A DNA stretch of 52,223 nucleotides from Chloroflexota bacterium. GTDB taxonomy: Bacteria; Chloroflexota; Anaerolineae; Aggregatilineales; Ch27. This document shows, one piece after another, positions 6,626-14,494 of this stretch. Both the position numbers and the translations under genes were made by a program. The stretch covers positions 1-52,223 of the forward strand of contig JAIOAT010000018.1 in assembly GCA_019873685.1 (NCBI GenBank). The letters are read 5' to 3'. Every line of letters starts with the position of its first letter. The first letter of the stretch is position 1. The notes below the pieces were generated by a model. That model saw only the letters and a program-made list of their open reading frames with translations, ran no database searches and was not told where the DNA came from.

Positions 6626-7474
6626 ATGAAAACGAAAATTGCCATTGTGACCGATAGCACCTCGGACATTCCCGCCGCCCTCGCCGCCGAGCGCCAGATC
6701 TTTGTGGCCCCCCTGCACATCCTGTGGGGCGGTCAGGATCTGCTGGACGGCGTCGACATCAGCCGGGAAGAGTTCTATCGGCGGCTGACCACCGATCCCC
6801 ACCACCCGACTACCTCCCAGCCCGCCCCGGAGGAGTTCGCCAGCCTGTTCCAGCGCGCCCGTGACGCTACGGACGCCAGCGCCGTGCTCGCCGTGACCAT
6901 CTCCGCCGCCATCAGCGGCACCTACAATTCCGCCGAACAGGCCGCCAGGCTGGTCGACTTCCCGGTTCACCTTGTCGACTCCCGCACGACCTCCGGCGCA
7001 CTGGGTCTGTTGACCCTGGCCATCGCCGACCTGCGCGACAGCGGGGCGCCGGTCGAGCAGATCGTCCAGCAGGCGCGCGAATACGTCAACCGGACCCGGG
7101 CTATCCTGACCATCGACACGCTGGAGTTCCTGCACCGCAGCGGGCGTGTCAGCACCGCCCGGCGCTGGATCGGCGCACTGCTCCAGATGAAGCCTATTCT
7201 GTATGTCAACAATGGGCGGCTGGAGGCCCTGGAGGCCGTGCGCACCCGCAACGTCGCTCTGGCCAGGATGCTGGAAATCTTCAACGGCTGGGTGGACCCT
7301 GACCGCCCGCTGCACGTAGCCATTCTCTACGGCGATACGCCGCAGGACGCCGACGCCTACGAGGCCGTGCTGAGAGAACGCTGGAATCCGGCCTTCATCA
7401 TGAAGGTGATTGCGTCTTCAGCGGTTGGTGTGCATACTGGACCCGGCGCAATGGGGCTGACCCTGTTTCAGTAA
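6626..7474 (+). CDS. DegV family protein (fatty-acid-binding), copy 4 of 4
   Basis: 282 residues from ATG; the ribosome binding site (AAGGAT at 6606-6611) is weak and distant. Landmarks: IAIVTDSTSDIP, HPTTSQP, ISAAISGTYN, VDSRTTSGALG, FLHRSGRVSTARR, QMKPIL, VRTRNVALARM, GVHTGPGAMG. The usual Ile of the KPI segment is preceded by Met, and RTRKRAL has become RTRNVAL, a divergence that may alter partner contacts. Fatty-acid carboxylate residues are kept. It has its own promoter and an inverted repeat, so it may be regulated separately from copies 1-3. Confidence 0.92.
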   Translation: MKTKIAIVTDSTSDIPAALAAERQIFVAPLHILWGGQDLLDGVDISREEFYRRLTTDPHHPTTSQPAPEEFASLFQRARDATDASAVLAVTISAAISGTYNSAEQAARLVDFPVHLVDSRTTSGALGLLTLAIADLRDSGAPVEQIVQQAREYVNRTRAILTIDTLEFLHRSGRVSTARRWIGALLQMKPILYVNNGRLEALEAVRTRNVALARMLEIFNGWVDPDRPLHVAILYGDTPQDADAYEAVLRERWNPAFIMKVIASSAVGVHTGPGAMGLTLFQ

Positions 7475-7507
7475 AGCCCCCTGGTTTGGACACAAGTGAG
7501 GAGCAGT

Positions 7508-7993
7508 ATGGAGCCGTTCACGCCGGAGCATGTCCAGGCGGCGCTGGATCGCTTTGGCCTGGGGCTGAAGATTCGCCTGTTTGAGCAGTCTACCGCCACT
7601 TCTCAGGAGGCCGCCGACGCCATCGGGACGCCGCTCGGCACTATCGTCAAGAGTCTGTGTTTCATGGTGGATGGCCAGCCAGTTGTCGTTCTGGCGGCAG
7701 GCGATCAGCGCATCGATGACCGCAAGCTGGCCGCGCTGTACAACACCTCGCGCAAGAAGGTCAGAATCGCCACCGCGGAGCAGTGCATCGCCATCTTCGG
7801 CTACGCGCCCGGCAGCGTCCCACCGGTCGGCCACCGCACGCCCAACCTGCCGATCTACATCGAGGATTCGCTGGGGCGTTTCACCCAGCTTTATGCTGCT
7901 GCTGGCGCGCCGAATGCCATCTTCCCGGTGACCTACGAGCAGTTGCAGCAGATTACCGGCGGCACGGTCGCCGACCTGAAGCGGGAAGACTGA
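7508..7993 (+). CDS. YbaK/ProX-type aminoacyl-tRNA deacylase
   Basis: 161 residues from ATG at 7508, chosen over GTG 7496 because GAGGAG (7498-7503) is placed correctly only for the ATG. The fold is that of the YbaK/EbsC editing domain: TSQEAADAIGTPLGTIVKSLCF with the key Lys, VVLAAGDQRID, KLAALY, and GYAPGSVPPVGH near the C-terminus. Family members hydrolyse mischarged Cys- or Ala-tRNA(Pro), or act as free-standing editing factors. It follows DegV copy 4 by 33 bases and may share its transcript. Which mischarged tRNA it edits cannot be stated from sequence alone. Confidence 0.9.
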   Translation: MEPFTPEHVQAALDRFGLGLKIRLFEQSTATSQEAADAIGTPLGTIVKSLCFMVDGQPVVVLAAGDQRIDDRKLAALYNTSRKKVRIATAEQCIAIFGYAPGSVPPVGHRTPNLPIYIEDSLGRFTQLYAAAGAPNAIFPVTYEQLQQITGGTVADLKRED

Positions 7994-8047
7994 GTACGTT
8001 CATCCACTATCCCACATCCTTCCCGCTGGATAACCCACCGTTTTCCC

Positions 8048-8087
8048 GCATTATCCCGCACGGAATCCCACCGCTGCGGGATAATGC
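8048..8087. terminator. Perfect inverted repeat between convergent genes
   Basis: GCATTATCCCGCA at 8048-8060 and its exact complement at 8075-8087, 14-base loop. It lies between the ends of the YbaK and tsaC genes and probably acts as a bidirectional terminator, though no T tract follows either arm. Confidence 0.6.
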
Positions 8088-8090
8088 GCA

Positions 8091-8711
8091 TCAGTACCCC
8101 AACACCGCCCGGATTTGCCCTTCCGTGATCGGCCCCTGCCGGAAGATCACCGGCGCCCCGGCATCATCGAAGCCGACCACAGTCGAAGGCGCACCGCCCG
8201 GTGCAGGGCCATCATCCATGTAGTAGGTCACTGCTGCCCCAAGCTGGGCATAAGCCTGCTGAACGCTGAGCGGATTCGGCCCACCGGAGCGATTGGCGCT
8301 GGTCACAGCCAGCGCCCCACCCATCATGCGGATGACCGCCCGTGTGAGATCGTGATCCGGCACACGCACGCCAACCGTCGGCAGGGTTGTCAGGTTCTCC
8401 GGCAGTTCAGGTAATTTCGGCAGCACGATCGTCAGCGGCCCCGGCCAGAACGCTTCAGCCAGCAAGCGGGCTGCACGCGGCGCTTCCTGACACACGTGCT
8501 CGATTCCATCAGGATCGCTGAGCAGGAGCGGGATCGGTTTGTCCTCAGCGCGGCCTTTTGCGGCATACAGGCGGTCAATTGCCACCGAAGAATGCGCGGA
8601 CGCCGCCACGCCGTAGACGGTATCAGTGGGCAGGACGACCAGTTGCCCTTCCCGCAATGCCTGGTAAGCCAAGGGGACGGTCTTAGCGTTGAAAGGGATG
8701 ATGCGACTCAT
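8091..8711 (-). CDS. tsaC: Threonylcarbamoyl-AMP synthase (Sua5/YciO/YrdC family)
   Basis: 206 residues. It makes threonylcarbamoyl-AMP from Thr, bicarbonate and ATP for the t6A37 modification of ANN-decoding tRNAs. Signature stretches: LVVLPTDTVYGV near the N-terminus, the KGRAEDKPIPLLL Lys/Arg motif, WPGPLTIVL, VGVRVPDH and the TSANRSGGPNP loop. At 206 residues it is the short TsaC form, without the Sua5 C-terminal domain. Its ATG overlaps the prmC stop by 4 bases, so it is translationally coupled as the third gene of prfA-prmC-tsaC. The order release factor, its methylase, then YrdC is common in bacteria. The start has no independent ribosome binding site evidence. Confidence 0.93.
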   Translation of the reverse strand: MSRIIPFNAKTVPLAYQALREGQLVVLPTDTVYGVAASAHSSVAIDRLYAAKGRAEDKPIPLLLSDPDGIEHVCQEAPRAARLLAEAFWPGPLTIVLPKLPELPENLTTLPTVGVRVPDHDLTRAVIRMMGGALAVTSANRSGGPNPLSVQQAYAQLGAAVTYYMDDGPAPGGAPSTVVGFDDAGAPVIFRQGPITEGQIRAVLGY

Positions 8712-9568
8712 CGGGTTACCTCCACGACGCGTTCGTGACCAGCGTAATCCGGCAACACCCGCACCTGTGCATCGGGGAACGCCTGCCGACAGAGGGCGCT
8801 TACCGCCCCGCCCTGCCCGGCTCCGATCTCCAGCAGGAGGGCAAAAGTAGGTGGCAGACGGTCGATCGCCTGGGTCACCAGCCGACGGATCACATCCAGG
8901 CCATCCGGCCCGCCATCCAGCGCCAGCCGCGGCTCATGCCGGGCTACGGCCAGAGCATCCAGATCGGCGGAAGGGATGTACGGCAGGTTGGCGGCGATCA
9001 GATCAGGGTTAACGCCTTCTGGCAGCGCGGCCAGCAAATCCCCCTGGCCAAACCGTACATTGGATACGCCAATCTGGATGGCATTACGGCGGGCGACTTC
9101 CAGTGCCGCGGCGCTGCAATCCAGCGCGTAGACGGTGGCCCCGGGCAGCGCCGCTGCCAGCGACAGCGCGATCGCCCCGCTGCCAGTCCCCACATCGGCA
9201 ATGGTCAACCGCTGTGCCGGGCGCGCCTGCGCCCATGCCAGCGCCGCGTCAACCAGATGCTCAGTCTCCGGACGCGGGATCAGCACGTCCGGCGTCACGA
9301 TAAAGTCATGATGGCAAAAGGCACGCCAGCCGGTCAGGTACGGGATCGGCGTCCCTTCCGCCGCCCTGGCAACCAGCTCTGCGTACCGCGCCGCCTGATC
9401 GGGCGTCAGCGGACGCTCCGGGTGAGCCAGCAAAGCAGTGCGCTCCACGCCCAGAACCGCCGTCAGCAGCACGCCAGCGTCAAGCTGTGGCGACCCGGAC
9501 ACTGCACCGAGCGCCTGGCTGGCCTGGCGCAATGCCTCGCCCACCATTTGCCCGGTTATCACGCTCAT
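8708..9568 (-). CDS. prmC: Release factor glutamine methyltransferase
   Basis: 286 residues. It methylates the Gln of the GGQ motif in RF1/RF2. An N-terminal helical domain (about 1-80) is followed by a Rossmann methyltransferase domain with [16 protein letters not shown] (motif I), [14 protein letters not shown], and NLPYIP, the equivalent of the NPPY active-site motif that cradles the Gln; the second residue is Leu rather than Pro, a variant also known in PrmC proteins. It overlaps the prfA stop by 4 bases and the tsaC start by 4 bases, so all three are coupled. The neighbouring RF1 gene is its substrate. Confidence 0.94.
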   Translation of the reverse strand: MSVITGQMVGEALRQASQALGAVSGSPQLDAGVLLTAVLGVERTALLAHPERPLTPDQAARYAELVARAAEGTPIPYLTGWRAFCHHDFIVTPDVLIPRPETEHLVDAALAWAQARPAQRLTIADVGTGSGAIALSLAAALPGATVYALDCSAAALEVARRNAIQIGVSNVRFGQGDLLAALPEGVNPDLIAANLPYIPSADLDALAVARHEPRLALDGGPDGLDVIRRLVTQAIDRLPPTFALLLEIGAGQGGAVSALCRQAFPDAQVRVLPDYAGHERVVEVTR

Positions 9569-10632
9569 GCCTCGGCCAGCCGTTCCGCCTGCTCGCGGGT
9601 GGCCAGTTCATCGATGAACATATCTATTTCACCAGCCATCACGGCGCTCAGGTTGTAACTGCTCAAGTTGATACGATGGTCAGTCACCCGGTTCTGCGGG
9701 AAGTTATAGGTGCGGATCTTCTCGCTGCGCTCGCCAGTGCCCACCTGGCTGCGCCGCTCCTGTGCCCGTTCTTCCTGCAGACGGCGCTGCTCCATGTCAT
9801 ACAGCCGCGCCCGCAGGATACTCATCGCCCGCAGGCGATTCTGGGTCTGGCTGCGCTCGTCCTGACAGGCCACCACCAGGCCGGTCGGCAGATGGGTTAT
9901 CCGCACGGCGGTCTCATTCTTCTGGACATTCTGACCACCAGCGCCGGCGCTGCGATAGGTGTCGATCTGCAGGTCGTTAGGGTTGATGTCGATCTCCACC
10001 TCGTCCACTTCGGCCAGGACGGCCACCGTCGCCGTACTGGTATGGATACGCCCCTGGCTCTCCGTGATCGGCACCCGCTGGACGCGGTGAACGCCGCTTT
10101 CGTACTTCAGGCGGCTGTAAGCGCCACGACCTTTGATGGTGAAGATGATCTCCTTGTATCCGCCCTGGCCGGTCTCATGGGCGCTGATCACCTCGGTCTT
10201 CCAGTTACGCGCCTCGGCATAGCGCATGTACATACGCGCCAGGTCCGCAGCGAAAAGCGCCGCCTCATCGCCGCCCGTCCCGGCCCGGATTTCCATGATC
10301 ACGTTCTTGTCGTCGCGGGGGTCTTTGGGCAGCAGCAACAGGCGGATCCGCTCTTCCAGCGCATCCCGGCGCTGAACCAGGTTATCGATCTCAGCTTCAG
10401 CCAGCTCGGCCAAGTCGGGGTCTTCTTCGGCGTCCAGCAGGGCGCGGGCTTCCTCCAGCTCTCTGACCACGCGGCTGTATTCCCGCGAGGCGGCCACAAT
10501 CTCGTCAAGCTCGGCCTTTTCCTGGGCCAGTTCCGCCACCCGCTCATAATCCACAATCACCGCCGGATCGGCCAGCAGCTTTTCGATCTCGTTGTAGCGC
10601 GCCTCGATGCCCGCCAGTTTCTTTTGCAGCAT
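9565..10632 (-). CDS. prfA: Peptide chain release factor 1
   Basis: 355 residues, the normal RF1 length. The peptidyl-tRNA hydrolysis motif GGQ is in [15 protein letters not shown], and the tripeptide anticodon region reads [14 protein letters not shown]; the PxT form marks RF1 (UAA/UAG) rather than RF2. An N-terminal helical domain spans about 1-100. It is the first gene of the leftward prfA-prmC-tsaC operon. A -10 TATACT with weak -35 lies at 10726-10755, and a strong GC hairpin stands in the leader. The start ATG has GCAGGA a few bases upstream. Confidence 0.96.
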   Translation of the reverse strand: MLQKKLAGIEARYNEIEKLLADPAVIVDYERVAELAQEKAELDEIVAASREYSRVVRELEEARALLDAEEDPDLAELAEAEIDNLVQRRDALEERIRLLLLPKDPRDDKNVIMEIRAGTGGDEAALFAADLARMYMRYAEARNWKTEVISAHETGQGGYKEIIFTIKGRGAYSRLKYESGVHRVQRVPITESQGRIHTSTATVAVLAEVDEVEIDINPNDLQIDTYRSAGAGGQNVQKNETAVRITHLPTGLVVACQDERSQTQNRLRAMSILRARLYDMEQRRLQEERAQERRSQVGTGERSEKIRTYNFPQNRVTDHRINLSSYNLSAVMAGEIDMFIDELATREQAERLAEA

Positions 10633-10674
10633 ACATCCTGCTTCCTGAATTTAATCGTTCGATCAACACACAAA

Positions 10675-10696
10675 GCCCCCTCAATCAGCGGGGGGC
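10675..10696 (-). terminator. Hairpin between asnB and prfA (terminator or attenuator)
   Basis: On the minus strand GCCCCC, 10-base loop, GGGGGC, then TTTGTGTGTT. It ends asnB transcripts but also lies downstream of the likely prfA promoter, so it would stand in the prfA leader. Confidence 0.6.
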
Positions 10697-10725
10697 AGCC
10701 AGCAACCAGACATGTCACCAGTTTG

Positions 10726-10755
10726 AGTATAGCGCAGTCCGTCGCCAGGCCGCAA
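10726..10755 (-). promoter_or_regulatory. Candidate prfA operon promoter
   Basis: Minus strand TTGCGG (10750-10755), 18-base spacer, TATACT (10726-10731). The -10 is good, the -35 weak. Leader about 90 bases. Confidence 0.5.
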
Positions 10756-10777
10756 TACACGGAATCAGCGCTAATAC

Positions 10778-12757
10778 TTAGTTGCGCCGTTCACCATCCA
10801 CAAACGCCCGCTGCCATAGTTCCAGTGTGAGCAGGCGCAGGACCAGCTGAATGTGATTCTCCCGCCCGGAGAAATGGCGCTCCACCAGGTCAACCATTGG
10901 CTGCCGCCGGAAGTAGCCACGTTCCAGCGTGCGGCGATCCAGCAGAATCGCCCGCGCCCGGTCGCGCAGCGGCCCATCCAGCCAGGCCTGCACCGGACTG
11001 CCAAACCACTGCTTGGGGCGTTCCAGCGCCCAGGGCGGCAGGTATGGCCGCATCGCTTCCCGCAACAGCCACTTATTGCCGCGCATCTTGAGGGGCGGCG
11101 GCAGGCGGATGGCGAAGTCCAACAGCGGGCGGTCAAAGAAGGGCACGCGCAGTTCCAGGGAATGGGCCATCGTCACCTTATCCGCCACCAGCAGGGCATC
11201 CGCCGGGAGCCAGGTCAGCGCCACCAGCGCCTGCACGAGATCGACCGGATCGCCGCTGCGGCGGCGCGCCTCTGCCAGCAGGTCGGCAAAGGCGGCTTCT
11301 TTGTGACCTGCCTGCCGGCGCAGGGTGTTCAGATCAGGCGAATACAGGCGTCGTCGCAACCCTTCTGAAAGAGTGTAGCCCTCATAAGAGATGCCCCGCC
11401 GCAACGCTTCTTCCACCGGCAAGAGCGGCATCTGCCAGCGCGGCAAGTAGTACGGCAGCGCGCCCAGCACCGGGTAGCGTTTGAGCGTCGCATACCACGG
11501 CTCCAGCAGACCCAGTGGCCGGCCCGCCAGCTTCGCCCGCCACGCCGGCGCGAGCAGGCGGTCCAGACGCGCCGATAGACGTAACAGCAGCGGCCAGGCA
11601 GCATGGGACTGATAGCCACAGAACAGTTCGTCTCCGCCGGTGCCATTCAGCACAACCTTGACTTCTTGCGCGGCGAGCCGGGCCAGCGCCTGCAGGCTGA
11701 CCGCCGAAGGATTGTCGATCGGCTCGTCGGCATGGTAGATAAACGCCTCAAAGTGCTGCCACCAGTCCTCCGCGGTGATGACCAGCTCCCGGTGCCTGGC
11801 GTGAAAATGCCGGGCAACTCGCCGCGCCTGCTCAAGCTCGTTATCGCCGGTGGGGATGTCATAACCAACAGTGAAGGTGACGACGCTGTCCGGCTCGCAG
11901 GCGCTCATCAGCGCCAGCATGGTTGCTGAGTCAATCCCCCCGCTGAGGAACAGACCCAGCGGCACATCGGAACGCAGGTGCAGGCGGACGCTATCCTGCA
12001 GCAGAAGACGCGCCTGTTCCACCGCCTGGTCCGGTGTAGCGGACGCCGGCTCCGCCGCCAGCGGGTCCCGGTCAGCATCCGCCCAGCTCCAGAAGCGCCC
12101 CTGCTCCACCGAGCCAGTTCGTGTGTCCACAACCAGATAGTGGCCGGGCATCAGGCGGCGGATGCCAGCAAACAGCGTTTGCTCACCCAGCATATAGCCA
12201 AAGGTGAGCGCCGTATCCAGTACGACAGGGTCAAGCGCCGCCCGGACTTCAGGATCGACCATCAGCGCTTTGATCTCGCTGGCGAAGAGCAGCCGTCCGT
12301 TGCATTGAGTCAGGTACAGCGGCTTCATCCCGATGTGATCGACAGCCAGCACCAGCCGGGCGCGGAGCGCGTCCCACAGCGCAAAGGCATACATGCCGCG
12401 CAGATGGTCAAACAGGGAGAGACCGTACTGTTCATACAGGTGGACAATCGTCTCGGTATCCGTCTGTGTGGCGAACCGGTGACCCAGTGTGCTGAGCATC
12501 TGGCGCAGTTCGATGTAGTTATAGATCTCGCCGTTGAAGACCAGCGCCAGCGTACCATCCTCGTTGAAGATCGGCTGGTCGCCGCCGGTAACGTCGATGA
12601 TACTGAGCCGCCGCATCCCCAGGGAGATGCCGGGCGCGTCAAAGAAACCCTCGCCATCCGGCCCGCGATGGATGATCCGCGCGGTCATGGCGCGCGTCAG
12701 GGCCGGGTCCACACGATCACGGCCCTGGAGGTCAATGCTGCCTGCTATCCCACACAT
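10778..12757 (-). CDS. asnB: Asparagine synthase (glutamine-hydrolysing)
   Basis: 659 residues. The N-terminal class II glutaminase starts MCGIAGS with Cys2 as nucleophile and includes RRLSIIDV, FNGEIYNY and the ATQTDTETIVH stretch. The C-terminal synthetase domain has the PP-loop LFLSGGIDSATML and downstream HSLELRVPFFDRPLLDF. It converts Asp, Gln and ATP to Asn. Long AsnB forms like this also occur in amidotransferase roles in surface polysaccharide clusters, but no such cluster is adjacent. The ATG lies only about 3 bases after the predicted transcription start and has no Shine-Dalgarno, so the mRNA may be leaderless. It stands alone between prfA and the divergent rpsT. Confidence 0.93.
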   Translation of the reverse strand: MCGIAGSIDLQGRDRVDPALTRAMTARIIHRGPDGEGFFDAPGISLGMRRLSIIDVTGGDQPIFNEDGTLALVFNGEIYNYIELRQMLSTLGHRFATQTDTETIVHLYEQYGLSLFDHLRGMYAFALWDALRARLVLAVDHIGMKPLYLTQCNGRLLFASEIKALMVDPEVRAALDPVVLDTALTFGYMLGEQTLFAGIRRLMPGHYLVVDTRTGSVEQGRFWSWADADRDPLAAEPASATPDQAVEQARLLLQDSVRLHLRSDVPLGLFLSGGIDSATMLALMSACEPDSVVTFTVGYDIPTGDNELEQARRVARHFHARHRELVITAEDWWQHFEAFIYHADEPIDNPSAVSLQALARLAAQEVKVVLNGTGGDELFCGYQSHAAWPLLLRLSARLDRLLAPAWRAKLAGRPLGLLEPWYATLKRYPVLGALPYYLPRWQMPLLPVEEALRRGISYEGYTLSEGLRRRLYSPDLNTLRRQAGHKEAAFADLLAEARRRSGDPVDLVQALVALTWLPADALLVADKVTMAHSLELRVPFFDRPLLDFAIRLPPPLKMRGNKWLLREAMRPYLPPWALERPKQWFGSPVQAWLDGPLRDRARAILLDRRTLERGYFRRQPMVDLVERHFSGRENHIQLVLRLLTLELWQRAFVDGERRN

Positions 12758-12765
12758 GGCGGGTC

Positions 12766-12793
12766 ATTATACCATGCCAGGATTCGCCGCCAA
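12766..12793 (-). promoter_or_regulatory. asnB promoter, start point next to the start codon
   Basis: Minus strand TTGGCG (12788-12793), 16-base spacer, TATAAT (12766-12771). The expected start point near 12759-12760 is 2-3 bases from the ATG at 12757. Confidence 0.65.
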
Positions 12794-12860
12794 TGCATCC
12801 ATGCGACGACGGGCAACCTGCGCAACACTCCCCACCACACACGCAAACGACAACTGCCGC

Positions 12861-12889
12861 TGGACAGTCTGGCTGCCATCTGGTAAAAT
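12861..12889 (+). promoter_or_regulatory. rpsT promoter
   Basis: TGGACA at 12861-12866, 17-base spacer, TAAAAT at 12884-12889; leader about 45 bases with GGGAGAGG before the TTG start. Confidence 0.75.
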
Positions 12890-12940
12890 GCGGCGGCAAG
12901 AAAAAGCACAGGCACAAAAAGTTCGGGAGAGGGTTTTCCG

Positions 12941-13207
12941 TTGGCTCACCACAAGTCTGCACTCAAGCGCATTCGGAGCAACGAACGCAAGCGGATTGCT
13001 AACCGCATCGTCCTGGTGCGTTCGCGCACATTTGTCAAAAAGGCCACGGCGACCATCAGCGGCGGCGATGCCCAGGCAGCCCGCGAAGCGACTCTGGCGG
13101 CCATCCGTGAACTGGACAAGGCTGTGACCAAGGGCGTGTTGCACAAGAACACCGCCGCCCGCAAGAAGAGCCGCCTGATGAAGAAGCTGAACGCCCTCAG
13201 CCGCTAA
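12941..13207 (+). CDS. rpsT: 30S ribosomal protein S20
   Basis: 88 residues from a TTG start, preceded by GGGAGAGG (12925-12932). The typical S20 pattern is present: MAHHKSALKRIRSNERKR at the N-terminus, a long basic helix, and LHKNTAARKKSRLMKKLN at the C-terminus. It binds 16S rRNA early in small-subunit assembly. S20 is often started from non-AUG codons and autoregulated in other bacteria, and the TTG here fits that habit. It is monocistronic, with its own promoter and a terminator hairpin directly after it. Confidence 0.96.
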   Translation: MAHHKSALKRIRSNERKRIANRIVLVRSRTFVKKATATISGGDAQAAREATLAAIRELDKAVTKGVLHKNTAARKKSRLMKKLNALSR

Positions 13208-13237
13208 CCCGGCGCGTTCACCTGCTACAACGAATCG

Positions 13238-13269
13238 ACACAGCCGACCTACAATCCGGTCGGCTGTGT
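13238..13269 (+). terminator. Terminator after rpsT
   Basis: Perfect 12-base stem: 13238-13249 pairs with 13258-13269 around an 8-base loop, followed by a GTTGTTGG stretch. It lies between rpsT and the convergent regulator gene. Confidence 0.8.
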
Positions 13270-13296
13270 GTTGTTGGCTACAGCGGCCCGCTCGCT

Positions 13297-13971
13297 TCAG
13301 GGCGCGGGCGGCACCAGCCGGTAACCCACCCCGCGCACCGTCTTGATAATGCGCGGATGAGCCGGGTCCTCCTCTACGATCTCCCGCAACCAGCGGATGT
13401 GCACGTCCAGCGTGCGTGTATCACCCATATAGTCGGTGTGCCACACCTGCTGGATCAGCGTCTTGCGGGCGATCACGGTATTCGGATGCTTCAGGAAAAG
13501 CCCGGCTAATCCGGCGAGCTTCGGCGTGAGCGGCTTTTCCTGCTCGCCGACCAGGAGCGTCCGCTTGGCCATGTCCAGCCGGAGCGCCCCTGCCTGCAAG
13601 ACCTCGCCCTGCCGATCCCGTTCCTCAACAAAACGCTTGATCCGGTTCACCAGCTTACGCCAGGTCAGCGGATGACAGAGCACCACATCGGCTTCACCGG
13701 GTCCCTCCTGGCCATCTGACGACGGGCGGATATGAATGATCGGCGTCTCTGGCAGGGAAGCACGCAGTGTCCGACAGATCCGGTCGCCGGATGTGCGCAT
13801 CGACGCCGCATCCAGCACGACGACATCCGGCAGCATGCTCTGGGCGAGACTGATCCCCTGCTTGCCGGAATACGCTAACACCAGGTCATACCGCTTACCC
13901 AGTGCCGTCGCAAAGGATTTACCGTTAGCCCGTATGCTTTCGATCAACAAAACTTTTGCCGCGTCGGACAT
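13297..13971 (-). CDS. OmpR-type response regulator with atypical receiver
   Basis: 224 residues from ATG at 13971; a TTG 54 bases upstream in the same frame is possible but less likely. The C-terminal domain is a winged helix of the OmpR/PhoB class: LTPKLAGLAGLFLKHPNTVI, TRTLDVHIRWLREIVEEDP and a final RIIKTVRGVGYRLVPP. The N-terminal domain has the receiver fold and an Asp at about 54 (VVVLDAAS), but the usual acidic pair is reduced to one Glu (VLLIESI) and the conserved Lys is missing (VVLCHPL in place of a TKP motif). It may therefore work without phosphorylation. No partner kinase is adjacent. It runs divergently from the M20 peptidase across a gap of about 520 bases. Confidence 0.88.
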   Translation of the reverse strand: MSDAAKVLLIESIRANGKSFATALGKRYDLVLAYSGKQGISLAQSMLPDVVVLDAASMRTSGDRICRTLRASLPETPIIHIRPSSDGQEGPGEADVVLCHPLTWRKLVNRIKRFVEERDRQGEVLQAGALRLDMAKRTLLVGEQEKPLTPKLAGLAGLFLKHPNTVIARKTLIQQVWHTDYMGDTRTLDVHIRWLREIVEEDPAHPRIIKTVRGVGYRLVPPAP

Positions 13972-14494
13972 CGTCAGGAGAATCACCCCTCTTGCTTCAC
14001 TCACCCTGAATGACCGCGACTGCAATTGCGCAACTCACCTGCACACGGCAAATCGATCGCTCGCCGGATGCCCTCTCCGCATACCGTCGATTATAACTGC
14101 CGGGCACTCCTGAGCAACGAAACATAACTTCAGACCGCTGCACTCGCTGAATCTTTCCATAGGCTTTCTCAATGCTGGCACCGATCCCCTGCCGGTGGGG
14201 GAAAAATGGCTCCTGGAAGCCCACAGATGCCGATCTCCGAGACATCAGGCAGTGCCCTGCGTTTTAACATTCGATTGCCGTATCCGATGGTGCCGGGCAA
14301 AATGCCTTATCCCCAACCGGCACTCTAATAACCCAAGCCAGACGGCCGTTATCCCACACCGTCTAGACGGGACCAACGCGCAGCCAGAGCCTTCCCGAGC
14401 CGGATCGGATAGGCGCAAATCGAAAATGACCGGTACAATAGGTGCCAGATTTTCCGCCGCTATCCACCACTCCGGCACGAAGGGCAGGCTTGGA
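13972..14494. other. Non-coding divergent region, 523 bases
   Basis: It lies between the response regulator (minus) and the M20 peptidase (plus). A reading frame in line with the peptidase runs through from 14195, but its codons give an Arg/Pro/His-rich sequence unlike any M20 N-terminus, so I treat it as leader. A TACAAT at 14434-14439 lacks a good -35. I found no RNA gene or clear operator. Confidence 0.5.

Noticed and set aside
9487-10830. A long rightward open frame (447 codons) across prmC and prfA
   Set aside because: It is antisense to two clear genes, is rich in His/Gln/Leu with no domain, and has no ribosome binding site.
14195-14494. N-terminal extension of the M20 peptidase by 100 codons
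   Set aside because: The translated part is unlike any M20 N-terminus and the ATG at 14495 has the ribosome binding site.
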